Below the pieces are notes generated by a model. That model saw only the letters and a program-made list of their open reading frames with translations, did no database searches and had not been told where the DNA came from. Position numbers and translations under genes: made by a program. Source: CAVXYG01 sp963706835 (GTDB taxonomy: Bacteria; Actinomycetota; Actinomycetes; S36-B12; GCA-2699445). Taken from it: a stretch of DNA of 64,000 bases. This document shows positions 18,545 through 27,459 of this stretch, piece by piece (the stretch's first letter is position 1; every line of letters begins with the position of its first letter). The DNA lies in contig CAVPOB010000008.1 of assembly GCA_963706835.1 (NCBI GenBank), forward strand, positions 1-64,000, given 5' to 3'.

Positions 18545-20025
18545 ATCCAGCGCTGCTCCCCCTCGTGGTGGCCGTCCCGTTCGTGACGGCCGCCATTGCC
18601 GCGCTCGTCCCGCGACCGTGGCTGCGGCGAACCTTGGCCCTCGCGGTTCCGATCGGGGCGGGTGCGCTTGGCGTCGCGCTCGTCATCGAGACCAGTGACG
18701 GCAGCGTCGTGGCGACCCAGGTGGGCGGCTGGATCCCGGGTGTTGCCATCGCCTTCGCAGCCGACACGCTCAGCGCCCTGATGCTCACGGTCTCCGCGCT
18801 GCTCGTGCTGGCGGGGACCGTCTTCGCCATCGCTGCCGGCGATGACGACGACCGCTGGTTCGTACCGATGCTGCTGGCCATGACCGCCGGCGTGTACGGG
18901 GCCTACCTCACGGCAGACCTGTTCAACCTGTTCGTCATGATCGAGGTGGCGCTGCTGCCGTCCTACGTCCTGCTCGCCCGGCGGGGCGGGCCGGAGGCGA
19001 TTCGAGCGGGGCGGCTCTACCTGGCCGTGAACCTCACGGCGTCCACCATCCTGCTGGGTGGCGTCGGGCTGGTCTACGCCTCGGCAGGAACAGTCAACCT
19101 GGCCGAGCTCAACGGCCTCGGCGCCGGCGCCACGGGGGTGGCGGTGGCGACCGGGGTCGTGCTGGTCGCCCTAGGAGTGAAGGCAGCGGTCGTCCCGGTG
19201 CACTCGTGGCTGCCGGTCACCTACCCAGCGGCGAGTCCGGCAGTCACGGCGATCTTCTCCGGCCTGCTGACCAAGATCGGCGTCTACGGACTGATCAGGG
19301 TGACCACGCTGATGCTGGCGCCCACGACGCTGGTGATCGTCGTCATCGTGACCGTCACCCTGGTGAGCATGGTCGTAGGAGTGCTCGGCGCACTGGGCAG
19401 CACTACGATGCGGGGCGTGCTCAGCTTCCACATGGTCAGCCAGGTGGGGTACATCCTGGTGGGCCTGGCGCTGGCCGGGGCAGCGGGGTTGTCGGCGGTG
19501 GTGTTCTACCTGGTGCACCACACCGTGGTGAAGACCTCGCTGTTCCTCACGCTGGGGGTGGTGGAGCAACGGCGCGGGACCGGCCGCATCAGCGCGCTCG
19601 GCGGTGATGCTCGGCTGCATCGGTGGACCAGCTTCGCCTTCCTGCTCGGGGCGATGTCGCTGGTCGGGCTGCCGCCGTTGTCCGGGTTTTGGGCCAAGTA
19701 CGGCGTGCTGCGGGCTGCCGCGATCGATGAGCAGGTGGTCGTCATCGTCGTGGCGCTCGTGGTCAGCGTGGGAACGTTGGTGTCGATGATGAAGATCGCC
19801 AACGGGGTCTTCTGGGGGCCGCGCCCCGAGCCGACCCCCGAGGAGTCCGGTCGCGACCCGCATCCCGCCCGCTGGTCGGCAGCCCTGGTGGCGCCGGGGC
19901 TGATCCTGGCGTTCGCGAGCCTGGCCGTCGGCCTGGCGCCCGAATGGTTGCTGCATCTGGCCGAGGTCGCCGGTCAGGGGCTGTCCACCACCGATACCTA
20001 CGTGGCGGCGGTGCTGGAGCGATGA
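18541..20025 (+). CDS. mrpD: Mrp antiporter subunit D
   Basis: A 494-residue NuoN/NuoM-like proton channel subunit, from GTG 18541. Conserved features are MIEVALLPSYVLLARRGGPEA, KAAVVPVHSWLPVTYPAASPAVTAIFSGLLTKIGVYGLIR with the functional lysines, and LPPLSGFWAKYGVL. With MrpA it forms the ion-translocating core. It overlaps both neighbours by 4 bases (GTGA and ATGA). Confidence 0.94.
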   Translation: MNPALLPLVVAVPFVTAAIAALVPRPWLRRTLALAVPIGAGALGVALVIETSDGSVVATQVGGWIPGVAIAFAADTLSALMLTVSALLVLAGTVFAIAAGDDDDRWFVPMLLAMTAGVYGAYLTADLFNLFVMIEVALLPSYVLLARRGGPEAIRAGRLYLAVNLTASTILLGGVGLVYASAGTVNLAELNGLGAGATGVAVATGVVLVALGVKAAVVPVHSWLPVTYPAASPAVTAIFSGLLTKIGVYGLIRVTTLMLAPTTLVIVVIVTVTLVSMVVGVLGALGSTTMRGVLSFHMVSQVGYILVGLALAGAAGLSAVVFYLVHHTVVKTSLFLTLGVVEQRRGTGRISALGGDARLHRWTSFAFLLGAMSLVGLPPLSGFWAKYGVLRAAAIDEQVVVIVVALVVSVGTLVSMMKIANGVFWGPRPEPTPEESGRDPHPARWSAALVAPGLILAFASLAVGLAPEWLLHLAEVAGQGLSTTDTYVAAVLER

Positions 20026-20387
20026 AGGATCTGACTCGCCTCGCGCAACGCCTCATCGCCATCGGTGGTCTGGCTCTGTGGACGGTGTGGGAGATCGCGA
20101 AGGCGACATCCCAGGTTGCCCGGGACGCGGTGGCCCCGTCGGCTCGCATCTGTCCGATCATCCTGGTGGTGCCGCTGCGCTGCCGCACCCGTGCGGAGGT
20201 GGCAACGGTGTCGGCGTTGATCGCCCTGGTCCCCGGCACGCTGCCGGTGGGTGTCACCGACGAGACCACGTTGTGGATCCACCAGATGTACGGCTCTGAT
20301 CCGGAGCAGGTGCGCCGAGACGTCCTGGACCTTGAGGCGCGCGTGCTGCGGGCCCTGCGCAGCCCCGTACCGGAGGGAGCCGCCTGA
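20022..20387 (+). CDS. mrpE: Mrp antiporter subunit E
   Basis: A 121-residue small subunit with the MrpE arrangement: an amphipathic N-terminus with one or two helices (LIAIGGLALWTVWEIAKA), then the conserved RCRTRAEVATVSALIALVPG and a C-terminal part containing MYGSDPEQVRRDVLDLE. The helix pair is shorter than in Bacillus MrpE. Its role is assembly and stability of the complex. The start overlaps the mrpD stop and the last base is shared with the mrpF start. Confidence 0.9.
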   Translation: MKDLTRLAQRLIAIGGLALWTVWEIAKATSQVARDAVAPSARICPIILVVPLRCRTRAEVATVSALIALVPGTLPVGVTDETTLWIHQMYGSDPEQVRRDVLDLEARVLRALRSPVPEGAA

Positions 20388-20647
20388 TGGGGTCCGACAT
20401 CGCACTGGTGCTCGTAGCCGCCGGCGTACTGCTCGCGCTGGTGCGCATCTGGCGGGGGCCGACCGCTGCTGACCGAGCTGTTGCCGCTGAGCTGGTGTTC
20501 ATCGCTACCGTCGGGGCGATCGTGCTCCTCGCCGACCGGCTGGATCAGCCGGTGCTCCTCGATGTTGCCCTGGTCGCCGTGCTCGGCGGTTTCATCGCGA
20601 CCATCTCGCTGGCGCGTCTGGTGCATCGAGACGACGAGGAGCAGTGA
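20387..20647 (+). CDS. mrpF: Mrp antiporter subunit F
   Basis: An 86-residue, three-helix membrane protein with the MrpF signature RIWRGPTAADRAVAAELV followed by DVALVAVLGGFIATISLAR. It is one of the small subunits required for antiporter assembly; Bacillus homologs have also been linked to bile-salt efflux. Its start and stop overlap the neighbours in TGATG arrangements. Confidence 0.92.
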   Translation: MGSDIALVLVAAGVLLALVRIWRGPTAADRAVAAELVFIATVGAIVLLADRLDQPVLLDVALVAVLGGFIATISLARLVHRDDEEQ

Positions 20648-20997
20648 TGGAGATCCTGGTGACCATCCTGGAACTGCTGGGTGCCGCCCTGGTGACGCTG
20701 GCCGGTATCGGGCTGATCCGGCTGCCCGATCCGCTGACCCGCGCCAGCGCGGTCTCCAAGGCCGCTGTGCTCGGGGTAGCCCTGATACTTCTGGCTGCCC
20801 TGCTGAATGCCCCGAGCCTGAGGGTGGCTGTTGTGGTCCTCGCCGCCCTGGCGCTGCACCTGCTCACCGTTCCGTTGAGCGGGCTCGCGCTGGGCAAGGC
20901 CGCCTTCGGCTCGAAGTCCGTGCAACTGCCCGTGATTCGGGTCCAGCGGTCAGGACCGGCCGCCGACCGCGCCGAGGACCGGCCAGGGCAGGAGTAG
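20647..20997 (+). CDS. mrpG: Mrp antiporter subunit G
   Basis: A 116-residue last subunit. Three helices carry the MrpG signature GLIRLPDPLTRASAVSKAA. Start ATG 20647 (TGATG with the mrpF stop) is preferred over GTG 20644. The C-terminus after helix three is hydrophilic. With mrpA, C, D, E and F this completes a full operon predicted to give Na+ and alkali tolerance. Confidence 0.92.
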   Translation: MEILVTILELLGAALVTLAGIGLIRLPDPLTRASAVSKAAVLGVALILLAALLNAPSLRVAVVVLAALALHLLTVPLSGLALGKAAFGSKSVQLPVIRVQRSGPAADRAEDRPGQE

Positions 20998-21105
20998 CCG
21001 GATGCGGCCCCGATAGCCGTCGCCAGCCCGCATGAGCAACGCAGATGTCGGCGGACATGGGGCAATTCCACGACTGGAGGTGCACATCCAGTTGGACCAG
21101 CCCTG

Positions 21106-21267
21106 GTGCTGCTGGCCGCACTTCCCGGGCGGTCCTGGGGGCAGCTGCTGCTCGTGCTGTTCCTGTACGCCGCCTACGCCCTCGCCGTGCTGCTGGCGCC
21201 GCTGGCACGATCCTCGGGCGCACGTCCGCCGGTGCCGACGGGCGGCGCAGACAGCAGCAGCGGATAG
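21106..21267 (+). CDS. Possible small single-helix membrane protein
   Basis: The 349-base gap after mrpG contains an open stretch in the same frame that continues past the mrpG stop. It encodes a strong hydrophobic helix, GQLLLVLFLYAAYALAVLLAP, then a Pro/Gly/Ser-rich tail ending at TAG 21265-21267. The only start-like codons are GTG or CTG near 21103-21106 with no clear ribosome site, so it may be a small gene, an eroded mrpG-like extension, or chance. The rest of the gap shows nothing recognisable. Confidence 0.3.
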   Translation: MLLAALPGRSWGQLLLVLFLYAAYALAVLLAPLARSSGARPPVPTGGADSSSG

Positions 21268-21346
21268 CGGAGCGTGCCGCGGGGCGACGCGCTGCGTGCG
21301 ACCGGGCGGCACGGCGATACTGGAAGATCGGCAGAAGGGTATCGAC

Positions 21347-21898
21347 ATGGCTATGCGAGATCGGCGACAGGATAGGCGCCAGGAACGCCGCGAGGAACGC
21401 CGCGGAACGGGCGCCGATGCCGGCCCCGAAGTGTTCCAGATGCGGCAGAAGCTCGTCGCCTTCGGTGACGACTACTGGATCGAGACGTCGGCCGGCCGGC
21501 GCGCCTACAAGGTCGACGGCAAGGTGCTGCGGGTGCGCGACACCTTCACCATGCGCGACACGGGCGGGGAGGTCGTTGCCACGATGCAAGAGCGGGTCGC
21601 CCGGGTCCGCGACACCATGAAGATCGAGCGCCCGGGCAAGCCACCGGCCACGATCAAGAAGGCGATGATTACGCCGCTACGGGACCGGTACGTGATCGAG
21701 GCCGATGACATCGGCCAGATCACGGTCCAGGGCAACATCGTGGACCACGAGTACAGCTTCGAGCAGGGCGGGAGGAAGATCGCCGAGGTGTCGAAGCGGT
21801 GGCTGAGGGTGCGCGACACGTTCGGTGTGCAGGTCGAGCCTGGGGCCGATGAGGTGGTGGTCCTGGCTGCCACGGCGGCCATCGACAGCATGGACTAG
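21347..21898 (+). CDS. LURP-one-related (scramblase-like fold) protein
   Basis: A 183-residue soluble protein. A highly charged N-terminus (DRRQDRRQERREERR) precedes a beta-rich LOR/tubby-like domain: FQMRQKLVAFGDDYWIE, VLRVRDTFTMRDTGGE, and near the end the characteristic YSFEQGGRKIAEVSKRWL followed by RDTFGVQVEPGADEVVVLA. The ribosome site AGAAGGG lies before ATG 21347. The molecular role of bacterial family members is not established. The Arg/Glu-rich start may bind nucleic acid or membrane; this is inference. Confidence 0.85.
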   Translation: MAMRDRRQDRRQERREERRGTGADAGPEVFQMRQKLVAFGDDYWIETSAGRRAYKVDGKVLRVRDTFTMRDTGGEVVATMQERVARVRDTMKIERPGKPPATIKKAMITPLRDRYVIEADDIGQITVQGNIVDHEYSFEQGGRKIAEVSKRWLRVRDTFGVQVEPGADEVVVLAATAAIDSMD

Positions 21899-21973
21899 GC
21901 GCCGCCCCAATCGGACACTGGCCGGCAGGGTGGAAGCACGGAATAATTCGGACATTTCGGCGTTCCTGTTCTT

Positions 21974-23237
21974 GTGAAGACAATGCAGCCGCAAACCCTG
22001 CCAGGAGTCCTCGTGGTCGGGGGTGGGTACGCCGGCCTCCATGCAGTACGAGCCGCCGAGCGGGCCGGCGTCGCCGTGACGCTCGTCGACGCCTCGCCCG
22101 ACCACTCCTTCGTGACTCGGCTCGCTGCCGTCGCCGGCGGAACTGCTCCGCAGTCCGACGCATCGATCCCGTTGCAGGACTTGGTCGATACGGTGCTGAT
22201 CGGCCGGGTATCCGCAGTGGGTGACGGCTGGGTCCGACTCGACGACGGCCAGACCTTCCAGGCCGACGCGGTCGTGGTGACGACCGGTGCCCAGACGTCG
22301 CAGCCGCCGATTCCCGGGCTGGATTTGGCCGCCACGCTGCGGACCGCTGCCGATGCCCGCACCCTGCGCGCCAGGATCGCCGAAGCCGACGCCGTTGTGG
22401 TGGTCGGTGGTGGCGCCAGCGGTGTGCAACTGGCCGCTGCGACCGCCCAGGCCCATCCGGCCACGACGGTCCACCTGGTCGAGGCGGGGACCTCCCTGCT
22501 GCCGGGCATGGCACCGGCCCTGGGCCGCAACGCGGCCCGCATCCTGCAGGAGCGCGAGGTGCAGGTCCATCTCGAGACGACCGTGGACGAAATCGCCGAT
22601 GACGGCGTGCACACGTCACAGGGACGCATCCCCGGGCTCGCGGTGTGGGTCGGTGGGTTCGCTGCCGACGCATCGTCGCTCGGACTGCCCGTGGACGACG
22701 CGGGCCGCGTCCTCGTGAACGACGACCTCTCCGTGCAGTCGATGGAGCGGACCTTCGCCGCCGGGGACATCGCCGCCCATCGCGACAGCGAAGGCGAACC
22801 AGCTGCCGATGTCGGCACAGGTCGCCGTGCGCGCCGGCACTGCTGCTGGGCGCAATGCCGCCCGTCGCATCAATGGCGCGCAGACCCGCCCGGTGTCGCT
22901 GACCCAGATCGGGTGGGTGATGGACCTCGGCGGGCGTCGCGGCCTGGCCGAACTCGGCCCGCTGCCGGTCTTGAAGCTGGATCTGGGCGGCCGTCGGCTG
23001 GCGCTGGGCCCGTTCCCGCTGGCGGCCCCGATCCTGGACCTGGTGCCCCCGCTGCTGCACGACGGGATCGATGCCAAGAACCTGCTCGAGATCACCGGGC
23101 TCGGGGCGCTGCTGCCGTGGGACCCCCGCTTCGCCGCGTGGCCGGGCATCTCCAAGGACCGGACCGAATCGGCCATCACCGGCGCGTCTGACGCCGTTTC
23201 CGGCCCGTCATCGGAGGAAGTGCGACAGTCGGCTTGA
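21974..23237 (+). CDS. NDH-2-like FAD/NAD(P)H oxidoreductase (one frameshift)
   Basis: A flavoprotein of the type II NADH dehydrogenase group, which passes electrons from NAD(P)H to quinones at the membrane. The FAD-binding site is VLVVGGGYAGLHAV near the N-terminus, the NAD-binding site is VVVVGGGASGVQLA, and the second FAD motif is ERTFAAGDIA. The frame breaks near 22796, where one extra G in AAGGCGAACC splits it; the correct continuation is LPMSAQVAVRAGTAAGRNAARRI, then WVMDLGG and a C-terminal region. With the base removed the protein is about 420 residues, normal for the family. A sequencing error is likely. Start GTG 21974; ATG 21983 is possible. Confidence 0.85.
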
Positions 23238-23264
23238 GTCGCGCCGGTGTGCGGCGGCAGACGT

Positions 23265-23299
23265 GGAGGAATTCGACCCCCAAGGGGTGAAAATCCTCC
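23265..23299. terminator. Bidirectional hairpin between convergent genes
   Basis: An imperfect inverted repeat (GGAGGAATTCGACCCC against GGGGTGAAAATCCTCC, 13 of 16 paired, CAA loop) lies exactly between the stop of the flavoprotein gene and the stop of the convergent CPBP gene. This position fits a shared terminator. Confidence 0.7.
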
Positions 23300-23303
23300 A
23301 TGT

Positions 23304-24068
23304 CTACGCTGCCGGCCCCGGTCGCGTTGCGGGAGCGGATCGCAGCCAGCCGGCAAGAGCGATGACGGAGGCGATGACGGCGAATGGCAGGAGCATCGGG
23401 ACGAACAGTGGCGTGGCGCCGGCGTGCTCGCCGCCGAGCGTGGTGAAGTCCCAGCCGGCGTGCAGAACCATGGTGACCAGGATGGTCCCCGTCGCACGGC
23501 GAACCACGTAGAACACCACGCCGACGACGAAGGCGGTGACGACCTGTTGGACGGTCGGTTCGATCGCCTGCCCGAAGATGGCGTTGGGGACGTGGAGCAG
23601 GGCGAACAGCGTGGCTGAGAAGACCATCACCCATTGCTCGGCCATCGATCCCCGGGCGCCCACGATGCCCAGGCCGCGGGTCAGCAGCTCCTCGGAGAAG
23701 CCCACCAGCAGTGTCCCGATCGCCAGCGCTGCGATGAACGAACCACCGAGAACGGTGTAGTCCACCGAGACGAAACTGATCGCGACGGCCGCGGCGAGGA
23801 TGATCGTGGCGGCCCACCCCCACTTGGAACGCAGTCGGAGTTGGGGATCCTCGAACAGCGAGGCCCGCCACCATCCCAGCCATGTTGCTGCGATCGCCAG
23901 CACCACGGCGCCGAGCCCGACCGGGTAGACGACGGCCTGCAGCACGGAGGACGTCGACGCCGAGATGGTGTCGTAGTCGACCCCGAAGACCACCCACACG
24001 AGACTCACGACGGCGACATAGGCGATGAAGATGCCGATCGCGATACCGGCGTTGGGAGTTCTCCGCAT
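23304..24068 (-). CDS. CPBP-family intramembrane protease
   Basis: A 254-residue membrane protein with about eight helices. The CPBP (CAAX protease/abi) motifs are present: EELLTRG as the catalytic Glu-Glu motif, FALLHVPN with the metal/active-site His, and LHAGWDF near the end. Bacterial members are often immunity or membrane-processing proteases; the substrate is unknown. ATG 24068 (MRRTPNAGIAIG) is chosen because the first helix follows directly. ATG 24119 would add 17 polar residues. Confidence 0.88.
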   Translation of the reverse strand: MRRTPNAGIAIGIFIAYVAVVSLVWVVFGVDYDTISASTSSVLQAVVYPVGLGAVVLAIAATWLGWWRASLFEDPQLRLRSKWGWAATIILAAAVAISFVSVDYTVLGGSFIAALAIGTLLVGFSEELLTRGLGIVGARGSMAEQWVMVFSATLFALLHVPNAIFGQAIEPTVQQVVTAFVVGVVFYVVRRATGTILVTMVLHAGWDFTTLGGEHAGATPLFVPMLLPFAVIASVIALAGWLRSAPATRPGPAA

Positions 24069-24186
24069 GCCTTTGAAGGTACTGACCGCGGCCGGTGAGC
24101 GTGCGGAGCGGGGCGTCATCGGGACCGGCTGCTCCTGTGGATCCCGGTGACCAGCCGCGCGCCGGTCCCGAGCCTGAGATGCCGAG

Positions 24187-24830
24187 CTAGAACAGGGTCT
24201 CCACGCTGTACGCGGTGTCCTTGCCCGCGTCGATCCTCGCGTGGTCCGAGCCGGGGCCACCCCAGATCACGTCTTTCCAGAAGTCCTTGGCCCAGAAGGT
24301 GTCGTCGCCGGCGTTGCCGATCAGCAAGTCACGGCCCTCGCCGCCGTTGACCGTGTCGTGGCCCTTCCCTCCGACAACCTTGTCGTTGCCCTCTTGGCCA
24401 AGCACGTGTCGGCGGCCGGGTCGTAGATCTCAGCGCTGGCACGGGCGGTGCCGACCGAGCCCTGGGCGCCACCGGCGACGAGGATGCGGCCGTCAGGCAG
24501 CGGGGACGCGGTGGCGTAGCTGCGGGCCTCGTTCATCGGACTGGCCGCCAGCCACTGCCCAGAACCGGGGTCGTACAACTCGGCGGTGGCCGTCGTGCGT
24601 CCTGCCCCGCTTCCGGTGTCGCCACCGGCGACGAGGACCTGCCCGTTGCCCAGCAGAGCGGCGACGTGCGCGTCTCGTGCCAAGGCCAAGGAGCCCGTCG
24701 GGCGCCATCCGGTGCCGATGTCGCCTGCTGGCTCCGACATCGCTGGCTGGGTCGTGAGCAGTGACGCACAGAGGAAGATCGTGGCCAGCAGGGCTGTTCG
24801 AACATGTCGTGGATGCCATTCCCGCTGCAT
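24187..24830 (-). pseudogene. Truncated secreted kelch-repeat / RTX chimeric gene
   Basis: The start ATG at 24830 has a ribosome site (GAGGTG). A signal peptide follows (LLATIFLCASLLTT... to about residue 32), then only two to three kelch-type blades (LLGNGQVLVAGG, TATAELYDPGSGQW, LPDGRILVAGG, AEIYDPAAD). The frame shifts near 24405 into RTX calcium-binding nonapeptides: GQEGNDKVVGGKGHDTVNGG, GRDLLIGNAGDDTF, ending YSVETLF at 24187. A kelch propeller normally needs about six blades, so blades are missing. I read this as a gene shortened by an internal deletion plus frameshift, once a secreted calcium-binding protein. Confidence 0.65.
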
Positions 24831-25041
24831 CGCAATCACCTCGGGGGGGAGCCGGTCTACGGTTCGTTTCAGTGCCAGGCTTTCTGCCATCGCTCTCCAC
24901 CAGCAAGGGGCATAGGGCCCGAGTGCAGGCGGTGCTTGGCCCAGGGCAGCCGCCGCGGCGGGCCGCCCTTACGGTGCGGCCGCGACCATCGGCTCATCCG
25001 TGCGAATAGGCTTCCGCCCTGCGATGGGGGAGGATCGGAGT

Positions 25042-26709
25042 ATGGCGGATCCCGACGGAACCACGTTCTCCGCGCTGGATCTGCATCCGGCGCTCCTGGC
25101 CTCGCTGGCCTCCCTCGGCTATGAGGAACCGACGCCGATTCAGTCCGAGGCGATTCCACCCCTCGTTGCAGGCGCGGACCTGCTCGGACAGGCAGCCACC
25201 GGCACCGGCAAGACCGCGGCGTTCGCGCTGCCGATCCTGCAGAAGTTGACCACGCAGGACCGGGGGACGGCGCCCACGTCGCTGGTCCTGGTGCCCACGC
25301 GGGAGTTGTGCATGCAGGTCTCCCAGGCGGTCCACCGCTACGGTCGCGAGCTCGAGGTGCGCGTGCTGCCGATCTACGGCGGCCAGCCGATCGGACGGCA
25401 ACTGCGGGAGCTGCAGCGCGGTGTGGACGTGGTGGTCGCCACCCCGGGCCGGGCGGTCGACCACCTCAATCGCGGCACGCTGGATCTCGACAGCATCACG
25501 ACCGTGGTGCTCGACGAGGCCGACGAGATGCTCGACATGGGCTTCGCGGAGGATCTCGAGGCCATCCTGAACGCCACGCCGCGAGGGCGGCAGACCGTCA
25601 TGTTCTCCGCCACCATGCCCAGCCGCATCAACCGGATCGCCCGCACCCACCTCAACGATCCGGTGCGGATCGAGATCGGCCGGTCCGTGGAGGTGTCGGG
25701 GACGATGCCCCGGGTGCAGCAGCGCGCCTACGTCGTCACCAGGGCGCAGAAGGCCGCGGCGCTCGGCCGACTGCTGGACGTCGAATCACCCGGCGCGGCA
25801 TTCATCTTCTGCCGCACGCGCAGCGAGGTGGAGGAATTGGCCGAAGTGCTCTCCGGGCGCGGGTACCGGACCGAGGCGCTCCACGGGGGGATGGACCAGC
25901 ACCAGCGCGACCGGGTGATGGGCCGGGTGCGATCGGGCGGCACGGACCTCCTCGTCGCCACCGATGTCGCCGCGCGCGGCCTCGACATCGACCATCTGAC
26001 CCACGTCTTCAACTTCGACGTGCCATCCGCGCCCGAGGCGTACCAGCACCGCATCGGCCGCGTGGGCCGCGGCGGTCGCGAGGGCGTGGCGATCACGCTG
26101 GCCGAGCCCCGCGAGCACCGGATGCTGAAGACCATCGAGCGGGTCACCAAGCACAAGATCCCCATCGAGAAGGTCCCGACGACCGCCGACCTGCGCGCTC
26201 GGCGACTGGAACTGACCCGGGCGCTGCTCCACGAGATCCTCCTGGAGGATGACACCGAGCACTACCGCGTCGTCGTGGACAGCCTGACCGACGAGTTCGA
26301 CGTGGTGCAGGTCGCCATGGCGGCGGTGAAGGCAGCGCATGTCGCCACGCTGGGCGGCGCGGAGGACGAGGAAGAGATCCGTGACGCGACCCCGACCCCG
26401 AGCAAGCGCCCTGGACCCGGCGCGCCCGCCCGGGACGGCGGCATGCCCCGAGCAGGGCAGCACCGCGGCGGGATGACGCGGCTGTTCATCGGAGCGGGTC
26501 GGCAGGCCGGGGTACGCCCGCAGGACATCGTCGGCGCCATCGCCAACGAGACCTCCCTGAGCGGCCGCGACATCGGCTCGATTCAGCTGTCCGACCGGTT
26601 CGCCCTGGTCGAGGTCCCGGCCAGCGCCGCCGGCGAAGTCATCGCTGCGTTGAACAACACCAGGCTGAAGGGCAACAAGGTCCGGGTCCGCAAGGACGCT
26701 GGGCGGTAG
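25042..26709 (+). CDS. DEAD-box ATP-dependent RNA helicase (DeaD/CsdA type)
   Basis: A 555-residue RNA helicase. It has the Q-motif FSALDLHPALLASLASLGYEEPTPIQ, motif I ATGTGKT, motif II DEAD in VVLDEADEMLDMG, motif III SAT, and motif VI HRIGRVGRGG. After the helicase core comes a charged linker and a C-terminal DbpA/CsdA RNA-binding domain (TRLFIGAGRQAGVRPQDIVGA ... RLKGNKVRVRKD), typical of DeaD proteins acting in ribosome assembly and cold adaptation. ATG 25042 follows GGAGGATCGGAG. The 211 bases upstream hold no gene. Confidence 0.94.
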   Translation: MADPDGTTFSALDLHPALLASLASLGYEEPTPIQSEAIPPLVAGADLLGQAATGTGKTAAFALPILQKLTTQDRGTAPTSLVLVPTRELCMQVSQAVHRYGRELEVRVLPIYGGQPIGRQLRELQRGVDVVVATPGRAVDHLNRGTLDLDSITTVVLDEADEMLDMGFAEDLEAILNATPRGRQTVMFSATMPSRINRIARTHLNDPVRIEIGRSVEVSGTMPRVQQRAYVVTRAQKAAALGRLLDVESPGAAFIFCRTRSEVEELAEVLSGRGYRTEALHGGMDQHQRDRVMGRVRSGGTDLLVATDVAARGLDIDHLTHVFNFDVPSAPEAYQHRIGRVGRGGREGVAITLAEPREHRMLKTIERVTKHKIPIEKVPTTADLRARRLELTRALLHEILLEDDTEHYRVVVDSLTDEFDVVQVAMAAVKAAHVATLGGAEDEEEIRDATPTPSKRPGPGAPARDGGMPRAGQHRGGMTRLFIGAGRQAGVRPQDIVGAIANETSLSGRDIGSIQLSDRFALVEVPASAAGEVIAALNNTRLKGNKVRVRKDAGR

Positions 26710-26718
26710 GGCTGCGAT

Positions 26719-27384
26719 CTATCGCGCCTGCAGGGTGCGCTGGAGTCCGTCAAGGATGAGTTCGAGGCCGAAGTCGAACTCATCGGCGTAGTTGTAGCCG
26801 GGCCGCAGCACGTGCTCAGCGGTGAACTCGGCGAGGTACGGGTACTCCTCGGCCGACAGCCCTGCAACCAGGTCGCTGGCGAGGTCCTGCGTCTGCGCAG
26901 GTGTGTCGAAGGGGAGCGTGACCTCCTCATGGGCGAAGCCGTAGGTGTAGGCGTCGAGGAGGGCGGCTGCGTGGCCGGTCATCGCCAGCGAGAACCCCGC
27001 AGTTCGCAGGCATCCCAGCACGCGGTCGTGGTGCCGCAGATTGGCGGGCCCGGCGCGGCGGGCCTCCATGAGGCTGATCGCCCAAGGATGCCGCAGCAGC
27101 GCCGCGCGCATGGAGTGCGCCCGGCGCCGCATCGCCGGCTGCCAGTCCTCGCCGGGCGACGGCGTGTCGATCTCGGCGTAGACGGTATCGACCATGCCAT
27201 CGAGGATGGCCTCCTTGTTGGGGACGTGGTGGTACAGCGACATCGCCTCCACGTCGAGCGTCCTGGCCAGCTTGCGCATCGTCAGGCCGCCGAGGCCCTC
27301 GGCGTCGGCCACTGCAATCGCGGCAGCCAGTGCCCGTTGCCGGGTCAGGGGCTTCCGGTCAGATTGGTCCGCACGCTTGGGCAC
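26719..27384 (-). CDS. TetR-family repressor, divergent to the quinone oxidoreductase
   Basis: A 221-residue regulator. The N-terminal helix-turn-helix is GGLTMRKLARTLDVEAMSLYHHVPNKEAILDGM. The C-terminal part resembles the TetR_C_1 ligand domain of tetracycline-type repressors. The GTG start at 27384 directly touches the -35 box of the divergent promoter and has no ribosome site in front, so the mRNA may be leaderless. Two identical 15-bp palindromes lie between it and the oxidoreductase. It very probably represses both genes; the inducer is unknown, perhaps an electrophile or quinone. Confidence 0.9.
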   Translation of the reverse strand: MPKRADQSDRKPLTRQRALAAAIAVADAEGLGGLTMRKLARTLDVEAMSLYHHVPNKEAILDGMVDTVYAEIDTPSPGEDWQPAMRRRAHSMRAALLRHPWAISLMEARRAGPANLRHHDRVLGCLRTAGFSLAMTGHAAALLDAYTYGFAHEEVTLPFDTPAQTQDLASDLVAGLSAEEYPYLAEFTAEHVLRPGYNYADEFDFGLELILDGLQRTLQAR

Positions 27385-27438
27385 TTGACAACCTTACGAC
27401 GTAAGGTATGGTCGGAGCAACAACCTTACGACGTAAGG
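27385..27438 (+). promoter_or_regulatory. TetR double operator with embedded promoter
   Basis: TTGACA (27385-27390) and TATGGT (27407-27412), 16 bases apart, form a near-consensus forward promoter. The palindrome CCTTACGACGTAAGG fills the spacer (27392-27406) and is repeated exactly at 27424-27438, just beyond the expected transcription start. The copies are 32 bases apart, about three helical turns, so two dimers would bind the same face. Binding would block both RNA polymerase access and escape. Confidence 0.88.
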
Positions 27439-27459
27439 CCTTCTCGAAGGGACACGCTC

